Shown here in pieces: positions 16,945-25,507 of a DNA stretch of 64,000 bases. The notes below the pieces were generated by a model that saw nothing but the letters and a program-made list of their open reading frames with translations, did no database searches and was not told where the DNA came from. A program made the position numbers and the translations under genes. This stretch comes from Saliniradius amylolyticus (lineage in GTDB: Bacteria > Pseudomonadota > Gammaproteobacteria > Enterobacterales > Alteromonadaceae): the NCBI RefSeq assembly GCF_003143555.1, contig NZ_CP029347.1:1178001-1242000 (forward strand), in the 5' to 3' direction. Numbering within the stretch: the stretch's first letter is position 1; each line of letters begins with the position of its first letter.

Positions 16945-17940
16945 ATGCCATTATTTGTAAACACTAATGTTAGCTCATTAAATGCCCAGCGCCAACTGAT
17001 GAGTTCGGGCAACGGTCTGGACCAGGCGTTTGAGCGTTTGTCATCGGGCTTCAGAATTAACAGTGCGTCGGATGACGCGGCGGGTCTTCAGATTACCGAC
17101 CGTCTGCAATCGCAGATTATGGGTCTGAACCAGGGCAACCGAAATGCCAACGACGGCATCTCTTTGGCGCAGACAGCCGAAGGTGCCATGAACGAAATGA
17201 CCAGCATGTTCCAGCGTGTTCGTACATTGGCCTCCCAGGCAGCGAACGGCTCGAACACGGATGAAGACCGGATTGCGATCCAGGAAGAGATTCGGGCATT
17301 GATGGATGAAGTCAATCGAATCGCGTCGGATACGACCTTTGGTGGTCAGAACCTGTTGGACGGCAGTTACTCAGCGAGTTTCCAGGTTGGTGCAGATGCG
17401 GTGCAAACCATTGGCTTTAGCATGAAAGAAGTGGGAAATACCGCCAATGGTGCGAACAGTTTAACGGCCAATGGAGGTTTTACCCTGTCAGGTATAGCGG
17501 GTATAGCCAGTGCGGTGTCGGGCAATGCGCTAACGGATGTCATTGGTGCGAATGGCGTGTCGGCCTTTTCGGCACTGGATACGACGCTGGCGTTAGCGGA
17601 TTTGGCGTTCAGTGCAGCGAATCTTGCCGCGACCACGATATCGGTATCCTCCCAGGTCAATGCGCAGTTAACCCTGGCGAGTATGGACTCATTGATTGCA
17701 GTGGTGGATAAGAAGCGTGCTGAGTTGGGTGCGGTTCAGAACCGTTTCCAGTCCACGATTAATAACCAGGCCAATATTTCAGAGAACCTGAGTGAAGCGA
17801 AGTCGCGAATCAAAGATGCGGACTTTGCGGAAGAAACCGCGAAGCTGACTAAGAATCAGATACTGCAACAGGCTTCACAGACCATTTTAGCGCAAGCCAA
17901 TCAGCGCCCTCAGGCAGCACTGAGTCTGCTTCAAGGGTAA
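16945..17940 (+). CDS. Flagellin (copy 3, identical to copy 1)
   Basis: A 331-residue flagellin identical in protein sequence, and as far as I can read in DNA, to the gene at 13783-14778. Because it carries the same promoter and leader, it should raise the dose of this flagellin. Identity through silent sites means either a very recent duplication or continuing gene conversion. It ends in a partly truncated hairpin followed by a stronger terminator at 17979-18012. Confidence 0.96.
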   Translation: MPLFVNTNVSSLNAQRQLMSSGNGLDQAFERLSSGFRINSASDDAAGLQITDRLQSQIMGLNQGNRNANDGISLAQTAEGAMNEMTSMFQRVRTLASQAANGSNTDEDRIAIQEEIRALMDEVNRIASDTTFGGQNLLDGSYSASFQVGADAVQTIGFSMKEVGNTANGANSLTANGGFTLSGIAGIASAVSGNALTDVIGANGVSAFSALDTTLALADLAFSAANLAATTISVSSQVNAQLTLASMDSLIAVVDKKRAELGAVQNRFQSTINNQANISENLSEAKSRIKDADFAEETAKLTKNQILQQASQTILAQANQRPQAALSLLQG

Positions 17941-17978
17941 GCTTTTCAATCCCAGTAACGCTACTGGTTGAATTATTA

Positions 17979-18012
17979 AACTCCTGCAGGGTCGCCCTGT
18001 GGGAGTTTTTTG
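17979..18012 (+). terminator. Rho-independent terminator of flagellin gene 3
   Basis: AACTCC and GCAGGG pair with CCCTG and GGAGTT around loop TCG with one interruption, followed by six T residues. It lies outside the duplicated unit. Confidence 0.88.
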
Positions 18013-18086
18013 TATGAGAGTGGGAAGTAAAAGTTGTTATAAAACAGGGTCTTGACTATTTTTTTTAAGATTTTTAAAAAAAACAT

Positions 18087-18113
18087 TAAAGCCTGAAGAT
18101 ATGGGGTCGATAA
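18087..18113 (+). promoter_or_regulatory. Sigma-28 (FliA) promoter of flagellin gene 4
   Basis: TAAAGCCT, 11 bases, then GTCGATAA closely matches the FliA consensus. A 6-bp hairpin CGACTT/AAGTCG (18124-18142) lies close to the predicted transcript start. Confidence 0.87.
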
Positions 18114-18216
18114 ACAGTTTAGACGACTTGTATCTAAAGTCGCTCTGTAGAGTTGGAGGCGTAATGCTTAGGGGTAGGCTAGCGTCTCAAATACAAACAA
18201 AAGCGGAGGCTATATT

Positions 18217-19209
18217 ATGCCATTGTATGTAAACACCAATGTCAGCTCGTTGAATGCTCAGCGTCAGTTGATGAAATCTGGTAATTCGCTTGATCAGGCA
18301 TTTGAGCGCCTGTCATCAGGTTTTCGTATTAACAGTGCATCAGACGATGCGGCTGGTCTTCAAATTTCAAACCGTTTAGAAGGCCAAGTAAATGGACTAA
18401 ACCAAGGTAACCGTAACGCGAATGACGGTATTTCTTTGGCTCAGACAGCTGAAGGGGCAATGGAAGAGATTACAAACTCTTTCCAGCGTGTGCGTACCCT
18501 GGCCTCTCAGGCGGCCAATGGTTCAAATACTGATGAAGACCGCTTAGCGATACAGGAAGAAATTCGCTCACTCATGGAAGAAGTTAACCGTATTGCTCAA
18601 GATACGACGTTCGGTGGTCAAAATCTGCTGGATGGTAGCTACGAAGCGAGCTTCCAGGTTGGTGCAGACGCGGTCCAAACCATCGGCTTTAGCATGAAAG
18701 ATGTCGGTAATACAGCCAATGGTGCAAACAGCCTGACGGCCAACGGCGGCTTTACCTTGTCGGGTATTGCGGATATAGCCAGTGCCGTTACCGGTAACGC
18801 TTTGACAGACGTGGTCGGTGCCAATGGTGTCTCAGCTTTCTCGGCGTTAGACACCACGATGGCCTTGGCTGATATTGCCTTTAGTGCAGCCAGTCTCGCC
18901 GCAACCACCATTTCTGTGTCTACTCAGGTTAATGCTCAGTTAACACTTGCGAGTATGGATTCATTGATTGCGGTGGTGGATAAGAAGCGTGCTGAGTTGG
19001 GTGCGGTTCAGAACCGTTTCCAGTCTACGATTAATAACCAGGCCAACATTTCTGAGAACTTGTCGGCAGCGAAATCTCGTATCAAAGATGCAGACTTTGC
19101 CGCTGAAACAGCGAAGCTGACGCAGAATCAGATTCTGCAGCAGGCTTCTCAAAGTATCTTGGCTCAGGCAAATCAGCGCCCTCAGTTGGCACTGAGTCTA
19201 CTTGGCTAA
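18217..19209 (+). CDS. Flagellin (copy 4)
   Basis: A 330-residue flagellin with all polymerisation helices. Compared with copy 2 it differs mostly in the N-terminal third (LMKSGNSLDQAF, SNRLEGQVNGL, AMEEITNSFQRV, VNRIAQDTTF), while the C-terminal part is nearly the same, including a 227-bp identical tract (18925-19151). Start ATG 18217 with GCGGAGG upstream. It has its own sigma-28 promoter and lies directly before flaG, fliD and fliS, so read-through could contribute to their expression. Confidence 0.96.
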   Translation: MPLYVNTNVSSLNAQRQLMKSGNSLDQAFERLSSGFRINSASDDAAGLQISNRLEGQVNGLNQGNRNANDGISLAQTAEGAMEEITNSFQRVRTLASQAANGSNTDEDRLAIQEEIRSLMEEVNRIAQDTTFGGQNLLDGSYEASFQVGADAVQTIGFSMKDVGNTANGANSLTANGGFTLSGIADIASAVTGNALTDVVGANGVSAFSALDTTMALADIAFSAASLAATTISVSTQVNAQLTLASMDSLIAVVDKKRAELGAVQNRFQSTINNQANISENLSAAKSRIKDADFAAETAKLTQNQILQQASQSILAQANQRPQLALSLLG

Positions 19210-19235
19210 AACAGGTAGTGCCTCTAATATTGAGA

Positions 19236-19262
19236 GAGGTACCGGCTTCGGTACCTCCTCTT
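19236..19262 (+). terminator. Hairpin between flagellin 4 and flaG
   Basis: A perfect 9-bp stem GAGGTACCG/CGGTACCTC with loop GCTT is followed by only a weak pyrimidine run (CTCTT). It may act as a partial terminator that lowers flaG-fliD-fliS transcription relative to flagellin. Confidence 0.6.
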
Positions 19263-19284
19263 AAGCCAAGTGGTAGGAGGATAT

Positions 19285-19722
19285 ATGTCAGTCAGCAATA
19301 TTCCGGATTTTGTCAGCTATTCACCTAAGATTGGAGAGGGAGCGTATTCAGGTGATGGAGCAGAAAAGCGAACAGTACTTGAGGTGTCCCAAGGTACGCA
19401 AGAGACGGCCAGTAAATCTCAGCGCCGCGATAGCGAACCCGTGCCTTCAGAGCAGTCAGCGTCGTCGTCCTCAGATGATAAAGAGTCTGTTATTGAACAA
19501 TTAACTTCGTTGAATGAGCAATTCCCGCTCAAATCCACCAGTCTCGTATTTGAATTCGATGACGCCAACGACCCGCCCGTGGTCAAGGTTGTTGATAAAG
19601 ATAGCGGTGAGGTGATAAGAGAAATACCGCCAAAAGAATTGAGAGAAATTGCTCAAGCTCTGAGTGAGATCGCCGATAATCTAAATAGAGGTTCTGGTAT
19701 ACTGTTCGATGAAAAGTCGTAA
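19285..19722 (+). CDS. flaG: FlaG family flagellar protein
   Basis: A 145-residue protein. The first about 75 residues are Ser/Glu/Gln-rich and probably disordered. The C-terminal half has the FlaG core with the hallmark VVKVVDKDSGEVIREIPPKE (about 103-122) and a terminal amphipathic helix. FlaG proteins affect filament length in polar-flagellated bacteria; the mechanism is not settled. ATG 19285 has AGGAGG five bases upstream, and an in-frame GTG-type start upstream is unnecessary. It sits in the classic flagellin-flaG-fliD-fliS order, 25 nt before fliD. Confidence 0.92.
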   Translation: MSVSNIPDFVSYSPKIGEGAYSGDGAEKRTVLEVSQGTQETASKSQRRDSEPVPSEQSASSSSDDKESVIEQLTSLNEQFPLKSTSLVFEFDDANDPPVVKVVDKDSGEVIREIPPKELREIAQALSEIADNLNRGSGILFDEKS

Positions 19723-19747
19723 GCAGTAGGCCAATTACGGAGGTACT

Positions 19748-21172
19748 ATGCCGACAATTACCAATGCAGGAGTTGGTTCCGGGCTTGACCTAGAGTCGAT
19801 CATTTCTGCCACACTACAGGCGAAGAATCAGCCTAAACTGCAAAAGTTTGCCCAGCGCGAGTCTGAGCTAAACGTGCAGTTGACAGGCATTGGTGCCATT
19901 AAGTCGGTCATGTCCAAGTTGCAAGAAACGGTTGAGGACTTGCTTAGTGCGGACAAATTCAATCAACGAGTTGCTACTACCAGGCAACCAGATAATGCAG
20001 ATACTTTAGGTGACTTGGTTGATGTTAAAGCAGCAGAAACCGCGACACCCGGCAACTTTGACATTGGTGTTGTACAGATTGCCCAAGGCAGTCGCGCGGT
20101 AACTGACACATCGAATCCGGCCAATACTTTCTCATCTGCTGACGAAGTTATTACTACTTCTGCCAGTACTTTATCGTTTGCCGCAGGAGGCAAGTCATTC
20201 GATGTTGCCATCGATGCCAACGCCACTTTGGAAGACATAAGACAAGCGATAAATAACTCCGATACCAATTTCGGTGTGTCTGCCAATATTGTAAATACTG
20301 GTTCTGAAAGCTTGTTGGTGATCGAGTCTAACGAAACCGGTGCGGGTAATGATTTAACTATCACTAACGACAATGCTGAGCTTGACAGACTTTCTACGGT
20401 TGCAAACGGCGGGGGTGCAGGGGGCCTAGCAATTGCCGCCGAAGATCAAGCTCAGGATGCCATTATCGAAGTAGATGGTATCCAGATTACAAATGCCACC
20501 AATACCTTTACAGATGCGGTCCAGGACTTAACGATTACCGCTAAACGGGAAAGTGTATCTGGTGAAGTGGCCAAAGCGACAGTTGATTACGATAAAGAGG
20601 GTGTAACCAAGAAAGTGAACGACTTTGTTAAGGCGTTCAACAACACCATAGATATGCTCAACCAGCAATCATCTTCTGTAAATTCACCGCTTTTTGGTGA
20701 TGCAACTATTCGCTCAATCAAAGACCAATTGATTGGCGCATTGTCAACAGAGGTGTCTGGTGCCGGTGATTTTAAAACAATGTTTGATGCAGGTCTCGAG
20801 CTGAATGAAAGCATGAAGCTGGATACATCCAATGTCATTACTAGCTTAAGCGAAGCTTTAGACAATAACTTTGCGGATGTTGGTAAATTGTTTACTAATC
20901 CTGGTGGTATATCAGAGACCTTTAATAATATTTTGTCTACTTATGTTGAGACAGGTGGGGTTCTCAAAGACAGACAAGATTACCTGAATGAAGAACTGGA
21001 TGATCTCACTGACGATAGACTCGACCATCGGTATCAAATGCAGCAGTTAGAATCCAGCCTTAGAGACAAGTACGCCTCTTTGGATACGTTGATTGCGAGT
21101 ATGCGCAGTTCCGGTGACTATCTTATGGGACAACTGGCCTCTCTTCCGGGCTTTACATCCAATAAGAATTAG
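19748..21172 (+). CDS. fliD: Flagellar hook-associated protein 2 (filament cap)
   Basis: A 474-residue FliD, which forms the cap that inserts flagellin subunits at the filament tip. The N-terminal domain (ITNAGVGSGLDLESIISATLQA) and C-terminal domain (from about residue 280, ending with coiled-coil QLESSLRDKYASLDTLIASM) are standard. The central region includes an IN (flagellin hook) type segment around VTANIVNTG-like strands. ATG 19748 follows ACGGAGGT. The short gaps to flaG and fliS suggest one operon. Confidence 0.95.
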   Translation: MPTITNAGVGSGLDLESIISATLQAKNQPKLQKFAQRESELNVQLTGIGAIKSVMSKLQETVEDLLSADKFNQRVATTRQPDNADTLGDLVDVKAAETATPGNFDIGVVQIAQGSRAVTDTSNPANTFSSADEVITTSASTLSFAAGGKSFDVAIDANATLEDIRQAINNSDTNFGVSANIVNTGSESLLVIESNETGAGNDLTITNDNAELDRLSTVANGGGAGGLAIAAEDQAQDAIIEVDGIQITNATNTFTDAVQDLTITAKRESVSGEVAKATVDYDKEGVTKKVNDFVKAFNNTIDMLNQQSSSVNSPLFGDATIRSIKDQLIGALSTEVSGAGDFKTMFDAGLELNESMKLDTSNVITSLSEALDNNFADVGKLFTNPGGISETFNNILSTYVETGGVLKDRQDYLNEELDDLTDDRLDHRYQMQQLESSLRDKYASLDTLIASMRSSGDYLMGQLASLPGFTSNKN

Positions 21173-21203
21173 TTAATAGAACAGAGTATTAAGAGGTATG
21201 GTT

Positions 21204-21635
21204 ATGAATACGAAGGTTAAGCACTATCAGAAAGAGGCATTAAAAACACGGCTCGCCGGTGCAGATCCTTATGAGATTACTCAAATGCTAATGAATGGTG
21301 CTCTTGAGTCTATGAAGATTGCCAAGATTAATATTGAGCAGAAGGATCTCGAGAATAAGAGCCGGTTCTTGTCGAAAGCCACGAGCATCATAGACTCTTT
21401 GCGTTTAAGTCTTAACATGGAGGTGGGCGGAGAAATGTCAGAGAATTTGGCTTCTCTGTACGCCTATATGTCAGAGCGTTTATTGGATGCATCCGTCAAT
21501 AATGACACTGCAGCTATTGATGAAGTAATCGAGCTTTTCTCAGGAATTAAAGACGCCTGGGATCAGATTCCGAAAGAAAGCCGTGAGCAAGCGTTCCAAC
21601 AGATGGAGCAACGGGCAGTGGCGTCCGGTGGTTGA
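21204..21635 (+). CDS. fliS: Flagellar export chaperone FliS
   Basis: A 143-residue, all-helical protein that binds the disordered C-terminus of flagellin in the cytoplasm and delivers it for export. YQKEALKTRLAGADPYEITQMLMNGALE at the N-terminus and FLSKATSIIDSLRLSLNME are the conserved FliS helices. ATG 21204 is preferred over ATG 21198, because AAGAGG is seven bases from the former and only one from the latter. Its 3' end overlaps the following small gene by 8 nt. Confidence 0.94.
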   Translation: MNTKVKHYQKEALKTRLAGADPYEITQMLMNGALESMKIAKINIEQKDLENKSRFLSKATSIIDSLRLSLNMEVGGEMSENLASLYAYMSERLLDASVNNDTAAIDEVIELFSGIKDAWDQIPKESREQAFQQMEQRAVASGG

Positions 21636-21927
21636 TATTGACCAAATAAAACAGCAACGCCAACGCTTTGAGGAGTATCTTGAAAATAAGGATTTCTCGA
21701 ACGCGTTGGTGGAATTTCGCCAGCTGGATAGTTCTTTACGTAGCCTTTCCACCGAATACCTAGCTTCTCTGTCTGAACATGATCGCGCTTACCTGAACGA
21801 GTTGGCGCTTCGTCTCCGAGACAACACCGAAAACTTAGAGAAAGAAGCCGCGCGTCTTGTTGATATTCTGGCCCCTTTTAATAAGAATAGTGCTCTTAAT
21901 AAAGGTAAGCACTATCGGAAAGATTGA
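21628..21927 (+). CDS. Small FliT-position protein, putative flagellar chaperone
   Basis: A predicted 99-residue, highly charged, helical protein (VDIDQIKQQRQRFEEYLENKDF, then LDSSLRSLSTEYLASLSEHDR). I do not recognise its family from sequence. In many flagellated bacteria the gene after fliS is fliT or an equivalent small coiled-coil chaperone, and length and composition fit. The start is uncertain: GTG 21628, overlapping the fliS stop by 8 nt, is the best guess, and ATG 21583 is the alternative. Its stop overlaps the maf start by one base, so it is translationally coupled to both neighbours. Confidence 0.6.
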   Translation: MVDIDQIKQQRQRFEEYLENKDFSNALVEFRQLDSSLRSLSTEYLASLSEHDRAYLNELALRLRDNTENLEKEAARLVDILAPFNKNSALNKGKHYRKD

Positions 21928-24056
21928 TGGATGAACTAAAAAAAGAGTTGGCTGAGCTGGAAAAGAGGCTTGATAAAGCTAAGGCTCAACAAGAGCAACA
22001 ACGAGCCTTTGAACAGGAATCTCAGCGGCGATTCGATAATAACTTACTTGCCTTCAAGCGTTTCTTCCCTGAAATTTATGAGTCCATTTGCAGCTACACT
22101 CCGAGCGATGACTTTCGGGTCTTTGTGACTCCTACCGGGGAAGGCAACTATATTCCCAAAGGCCAGTCTGTTCCCATTTATTCTGAAGAACCGATAGCCC
22201 AGTCAAGAAGACAAGTTGAACGAAACGTCGCCAACCCAGTATTCGGTCGGTCTTCCTTGTACGGTAAGCCGGATGAGGCCACCAAGACAGATGAACGCTT
22301 GCATATGCGATATATGTGCAAGTTAGCTGAGGCGATAAATCAATTTGATCATAAAAATGAACCTAAGTTAGATAAATTACCTGAGCACTATCCGACGTGT
22401 ATTGTCTTCGGAATTGGGCTTGGGTATCACTTGCCGATACTCTTTGAGCAGCATCAGTTCGATTATATTTTCCTTTGTGAACCTGACTTTGAAACCTTCT
22501 ATGCAAGCTTGTATTGCACAGACTGGTGTAGTTTGATGGAGAAGGTCGATGTTGAGTCCGGCTGTTTATTCATTCAGGTTGGCATTCCCTATGAAACATT
22601 TTTTAATGTTCTGAGAACGACGTATCAGAAAATTGGAGCGTTTTCTCTGATCAGTAGCTTTTGCTACCAGCATACGCCGGTGGACGAAGTTAATAAGTTG
22701 ATCAAGGAATTCTTTAACAACTTTTATCAGGTGCAGTTTGGCTACGGTTTTTATAACGACGCGCTGACAGGGTTAGCGCACGGCATTCGTAATGTTGAAA
22801 AGCCAGCTAACTTTCTACTACGAACCAGAGTAAACCGTCGCGTCCTTTCTGATATTCCTGTGTTTATTATTGGTAATGGCCCGTCACTCGATCAAGCGGC
22901 GTCTGTTATTAAGGAAAACGCCAACGAAGCAATAATTCTGGCTGCGGGATCAGCGTTTCAGTCGTTGCTAAAACTGGGAATTCAGCCAGATTTCCATGTC
23001 TTGGTAGAGCGCCCGAAAATCACTTACGATGTGGTTTGTGACACTCTGCCTGAAGATATCGTTGCCAAGACCAATCTGCTTGCTGTGGATGTCATTTATC
23101 CAGACGTGTTGGATAAATACGAGTGGGCTGGATTAGGCCTTAAAGGACCGGAAGCGGCGACCGTCTTTATTCAGCAGCAATATCTGAGAGAGTCGGGGGC
23201 GTTAATGGCCTCCTTGCCTAACGCTGCGCCGTTAGTCGCGAACACTGCGCTATCCTTTGCTTATATGATGGGCTTTCAAGAGATCTACCTGTTTGGGGTT
23301 GATAATGGCTATCCAGCTGACGGAGACAGTCATTCTCAGTTCAGTATTTACAAAGATGTGAACTTCAGCGATCGGTTCAACTTGGACACCAACGCAGAGT
23401 TTGAGCTTCCTGGAAACCTGGGGGGAACCGTAAAAGCAACGAAACTCTTGGCCATAGCGCGTCAGCAAATGGCCTCCTTGCTGAAAGATGCATCGACGTT
23501 GGATGTTTATAATGTGGGCCAAGGAGCCGCGATTGAGGGAGCGACCCCATTAACGGAGGAAGATGTGTTATGCCTGCCGGCTAAAGAATCCAAGGACACT
23601 ATTATTGAGCGGATAAAGCAGAGTTTTTTCGTTCAGCTGAAAGAGGACGATTTAGAGCAAAGTGTGGGTGTTGAAGAGTTTACGTCGTTGTGTGACTACC
23701 TCCTTAGTATTGGAGAAGAGTCTTACTCCAGCAGACAAGAAGCCAACGATATCTTGAAGCGTCAGTCGAGGGTGGTCTTCGCTTATCAGGGCAGCAAATA
23801 TAGCCACTTATTCCATATTATTAAAGGAACACTCTTGTATTTCCATTGCCCTTTAATATCGATGTTGTATCTGTTTAAAGACGAAAAGCGAAGCTTGGAA
23901 TACTTCAACGCTTGCTTCCCTGTTTGGCAGGAATGTATTCGTGCAATGAGGGACGACTTTGCCATAAACTGGAAAACCAAGTGTGGCCATTCCTGGGAAG
24001 TATCTCAGTATCAGAAGCGTTTGAACGAAGAAGCCAGAGCCGCGTCTAAAGGCTAA
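21927..24056 (+). CDS. maf: Motility-associated factor (Maf) glycosyltransferase, DUF115
   Basis: A 709-residue protein of the Maf/DUF115 (MptE-like) family, which transfers nonulosonic acids such as pseudaminic or legionaminic acid to Ser/Thr of flagellin. The N-terminus (about 1-50) is a Glu/Lys-rich coiled coil. The core signature IGNGPSLDQAASVIKEN lies near residue 310, followed by AAGSAFQSLLKLGIQPDF, and TALSFAYMMGFQEIYLFGVD near 445 is the second conserved block. ATG 21927 shares a base with the preceding stop. It closes the flagellar gene string, and its 3' end overlaps by 11 bp the convergent last gene of the nonulosonate operon. Confidence 0.9.
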   Translation: MDELKKELAELEKRLDKAKAQQEQQRAFEQESQRRFDNNLLAFKRFFPEIYESICSYTPSDDFRVFVTPTGEGNYIPKGQSVPIYSEEPIAQSRRQVERNVANPVFGRSSLYGKPDEATKTDERLHMRYMCKLAEAINQFDHKNEPKLDKLPEHYPTCIVFGIGLGYHLPILFEQHQFDYIFLCEPDFETFYASLYCTDWCSLMEKVDVESGCLFIQVGIPYETFFNVLRTTYQKIGAFSLISSFCYQHTPVDEVNKLIKEFFNNFYQVQFGYGFYNDALTGLAHGIRNVEKPANFLLRTRVNRRVLSDIPVFIIGNGPSLDQAASVIKENANEAIILAAGSAFQSLLKLGIQPDFHVLVERPKITYDVVCDTLPEDIVAKTNLLAVDVIYPDVLDKYEWAGLGLKGPEAATVFIQQQYLRESGALMASLPNAAPLVANTALSFAYMMGFQEIYLFGVDNGYPADGDSHSQFSIYKDVNFSDRFNLDTNAEFELPGNLGGTVKATKLLAIARQQMASLLKDASTLDVYNVGQGAAIEGATPLTEEDVLCLPAKESKDTIIERIKQSFFVQLKEDDLEQSVGVEEFTSLCDYLLSIGEESYSSRQEANDILKRQSRVVFAYQGSKYSHLFHIIKGTLLYFHCPLISMLYLFKDEKRSLEYFNACFPVWQECIRAMRDDFAINWKTKCGHSWEVSQYQKRLNEEARAASKG

Positions 24057-24807
24057 ACCCATCGTCTACGATAATATTCTGACCATTGATATAACGCGCC
24101 TGGTCGGATAATAAAAACTCAATGGCGCCGGTGATGTCTGCCGCCTGCAGCATTCCGGTGCCCAGGGTGTTTGCTCTGTAGGCTTGCAGAAAGCTTTCTG
24201 GCTGCCCGTCTTCCAACCCGCCAGGGCTGACACAGTTCACCCGAAAATCACTGTCTTTTACATAACTGACCACATACTTACTTAGATGCAGGATGGCCGC
24301 CTTGATGGAGGCGTACTCCACGGGCATGGTCATTGCTGTACCCTGATAAATATCAAAGTCTGGCGCGGTCACGCCATAAATAGAGGCGATATTAACCACG
24401 CTCATAGGACGTTGCTGGCGTTTAAATAAAGCGGCCGCCTGCTGCATGATTAAAAATGCGGAACCCAAATGCAGGTTATGATTGTCGTTAAAACTACTTA
24501 GGCCGACGTCGAAGAAGTGCTGGCCATACGTCTGGTTCCTGGGATAGCTGCAGTTGACGACCCCGTTTAAGTAGTCCTGTTGCGCGAAGAAGTGTTTCAC
24601 CTCTTGCTCGTTGGTAACATCTAACTCAATGGACTCCACTCTGTTTAAGTCGATGCCTTTATTGGCCAGACGCTTTTTCATGGTCTGGACGTCTTTATCC
24701 ACCAATAATAGTTGGGCCGAGCTTGTTTGAGACAGATGACAGGCAAGCTCGGTGCCTAATAGACCGCCTGCGCCTAAGAGCAAAATACGGTTGTCACCTG
24801 CTTTCAT
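24046..24807 (-). CDS. ptmA: SDR family oxidoreductase (PtmA-like)
   Basis: A 253-residue short-chain dehydrogenase. The N-terminal nucleotide-binding loop is LLGAGGLLGTELACHL; the catalytic segment has the serine in NIASIYG and the YxxxK pair in EYASIKAA. The C-terminus VNCVSPGG and ADITGAIEFLLSD, INGQNIIVDDG is typical of classical SDRs. In Campylobacter, a homologous gene called ptmA belongs to the legionaminic acid locus and works in the supply of the GDP-linked precursor. It is the last gene of the nine-gene minus-strand operon, overlapping the upstream cytidylyltransferase by 14 nt. The gene symbol is by analogy. Confidence 0.8.
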   Translation of the reverse strand: MKAGDNRILLLGAGGLLGTELACHLSQTSSAQLLLVDKDVQTMKKRLANKGIDLNRVESIELDVTNEQEVKHFFAQQDYLNGVVNCSYPRNQTYGQHFFDVGLSSFNDNHNLHLGSAFLIMQQAAALFKRQQRPMSVVNIASIYGVTAPDFDIYQGTAMTMPVEYASIKAAILHLSKYVVSYVKDSDFRVNCVSPGGLEDGQPESFLQAYRANTLGTGMLQAADITGAIEFLLSDQARYINGQNIIVDDGFSL

Positions 24808-25507
24808 GGTCGGGCTCCTGCTGATGTTTTAAGATGGCTTCGGCCAGATAAAAATCATAGATATCATCAATATCTACGGCGCGCTCTTTGGGGACTTGGA
24901 TGGCCGTTACTGTACCGGAAAACAAGCTATGGTTGTGCTCGATAAAGCTTGGTTTGGCTGCATAGACTACAGTGGTAATGTCATACACCGAGGGCACATC
25001 CTGACGGCGGGTTACCGGGCCTTCACTGGGAATAACGAGCTGGCATTTCTGGTTGTCGTCCAGGGTTACCATATTAAAGTAAGGGCTGCGATCGGACGCG
25101 GTAACAGAGATGCAGATATCGGCAGCCTGCTGTTGTCGCTGGGAAATGGCCCGAACAATATCCTGGGTATTTCGAAGCGGGCTGGTTACCGGCAGGCTGA
25201 TAAAATTATCAAACGCCCCATATTGCTCTTTTACCCAACCTATTGCGTGTTGCCAGGCCAGCCACTCGGCGCTGGTGTCTTTGGCCAGCTCAGCGGGCCG
25301 CTCGATCACTTCCACCTGCTCGTAACCCAGAGCAATGCGTTTAATCTCGGCATCTTCGGTGGACACAAAAAGCCTGTCAATATCAGGGCAAGCCAAAGCG
25401 GATTCAATGGAATAGGCCAACAAGGGTTTGCCTGCCAAAGGCTTGACGTTCTTCCTGGGTAAGCCTTTAGAGCCCCCGCGGGCGAAGATAAAGGCGTAAT
25501 TGCTCAT
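24794..25507 (-). CDS. legF: CMP-nonulosonate synthetase (LegF/NeuA-like cytidylyltransferase)
   Basis: A 237-residue acylneuraminate cytidylyltransferase, which activates the nine-carbon acid with CTP. The start YAFIFARGGSKGLPRKNVKP carries the CTP-binding motif, and DNFISLPVTSPLRNTQDI near residue 90 is the substrate-binding region. ATG 25507 overlaps the upstream gene's stop by four bases; an earlier in-frame start at 25522 would lengthen the protein by five residues. Whether the product is CMP-legionaminic, CMP-pseudaminic or another acid cannot be read from this enzyme alone, but the neighbours favour a legionaminic-type sugar. Confidence 0.87.
   Translation of the reverse strand: MSNYAFIFARGGSKGLPRKNVKPLAGKPLLAYSIESALACPDIDRLFVSTEDAEIKRIALGYEQVEVIERPAELAKDTSAEWLAWQHAIGWVKEQYGAFDNFISLPVTSPLRNTQDIVRAISQRQQQAADICISVTASDRSPYFNMVTLDDNQKCQLVIPSEGPVTRRQDVPSVYDITTVVYAAKPSFIEHNHSLFSGTVTAIQVPKERAVDIDDIYDFYLAEAILKHQQEPDHESR

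Larger units (their letters stand above)
16806..17967. repeat. Direct repeat copy 2 (flagellin cassette)
   Basis: Second copy of the 1,162-bp unit found at 13644-14805, including promoter, leader hairpins and complete flagellin gene. The right breakpoint cuts the 3' hairpin one base short, after which unique sequence and a fresh terminator follow. Confidence 0.93.

Noticed and set aside
13644-19209. CRISPR or tandem-repeat array
   Set aside because: The repeats are whole flagellin genes, not short repeats with unique spacers.
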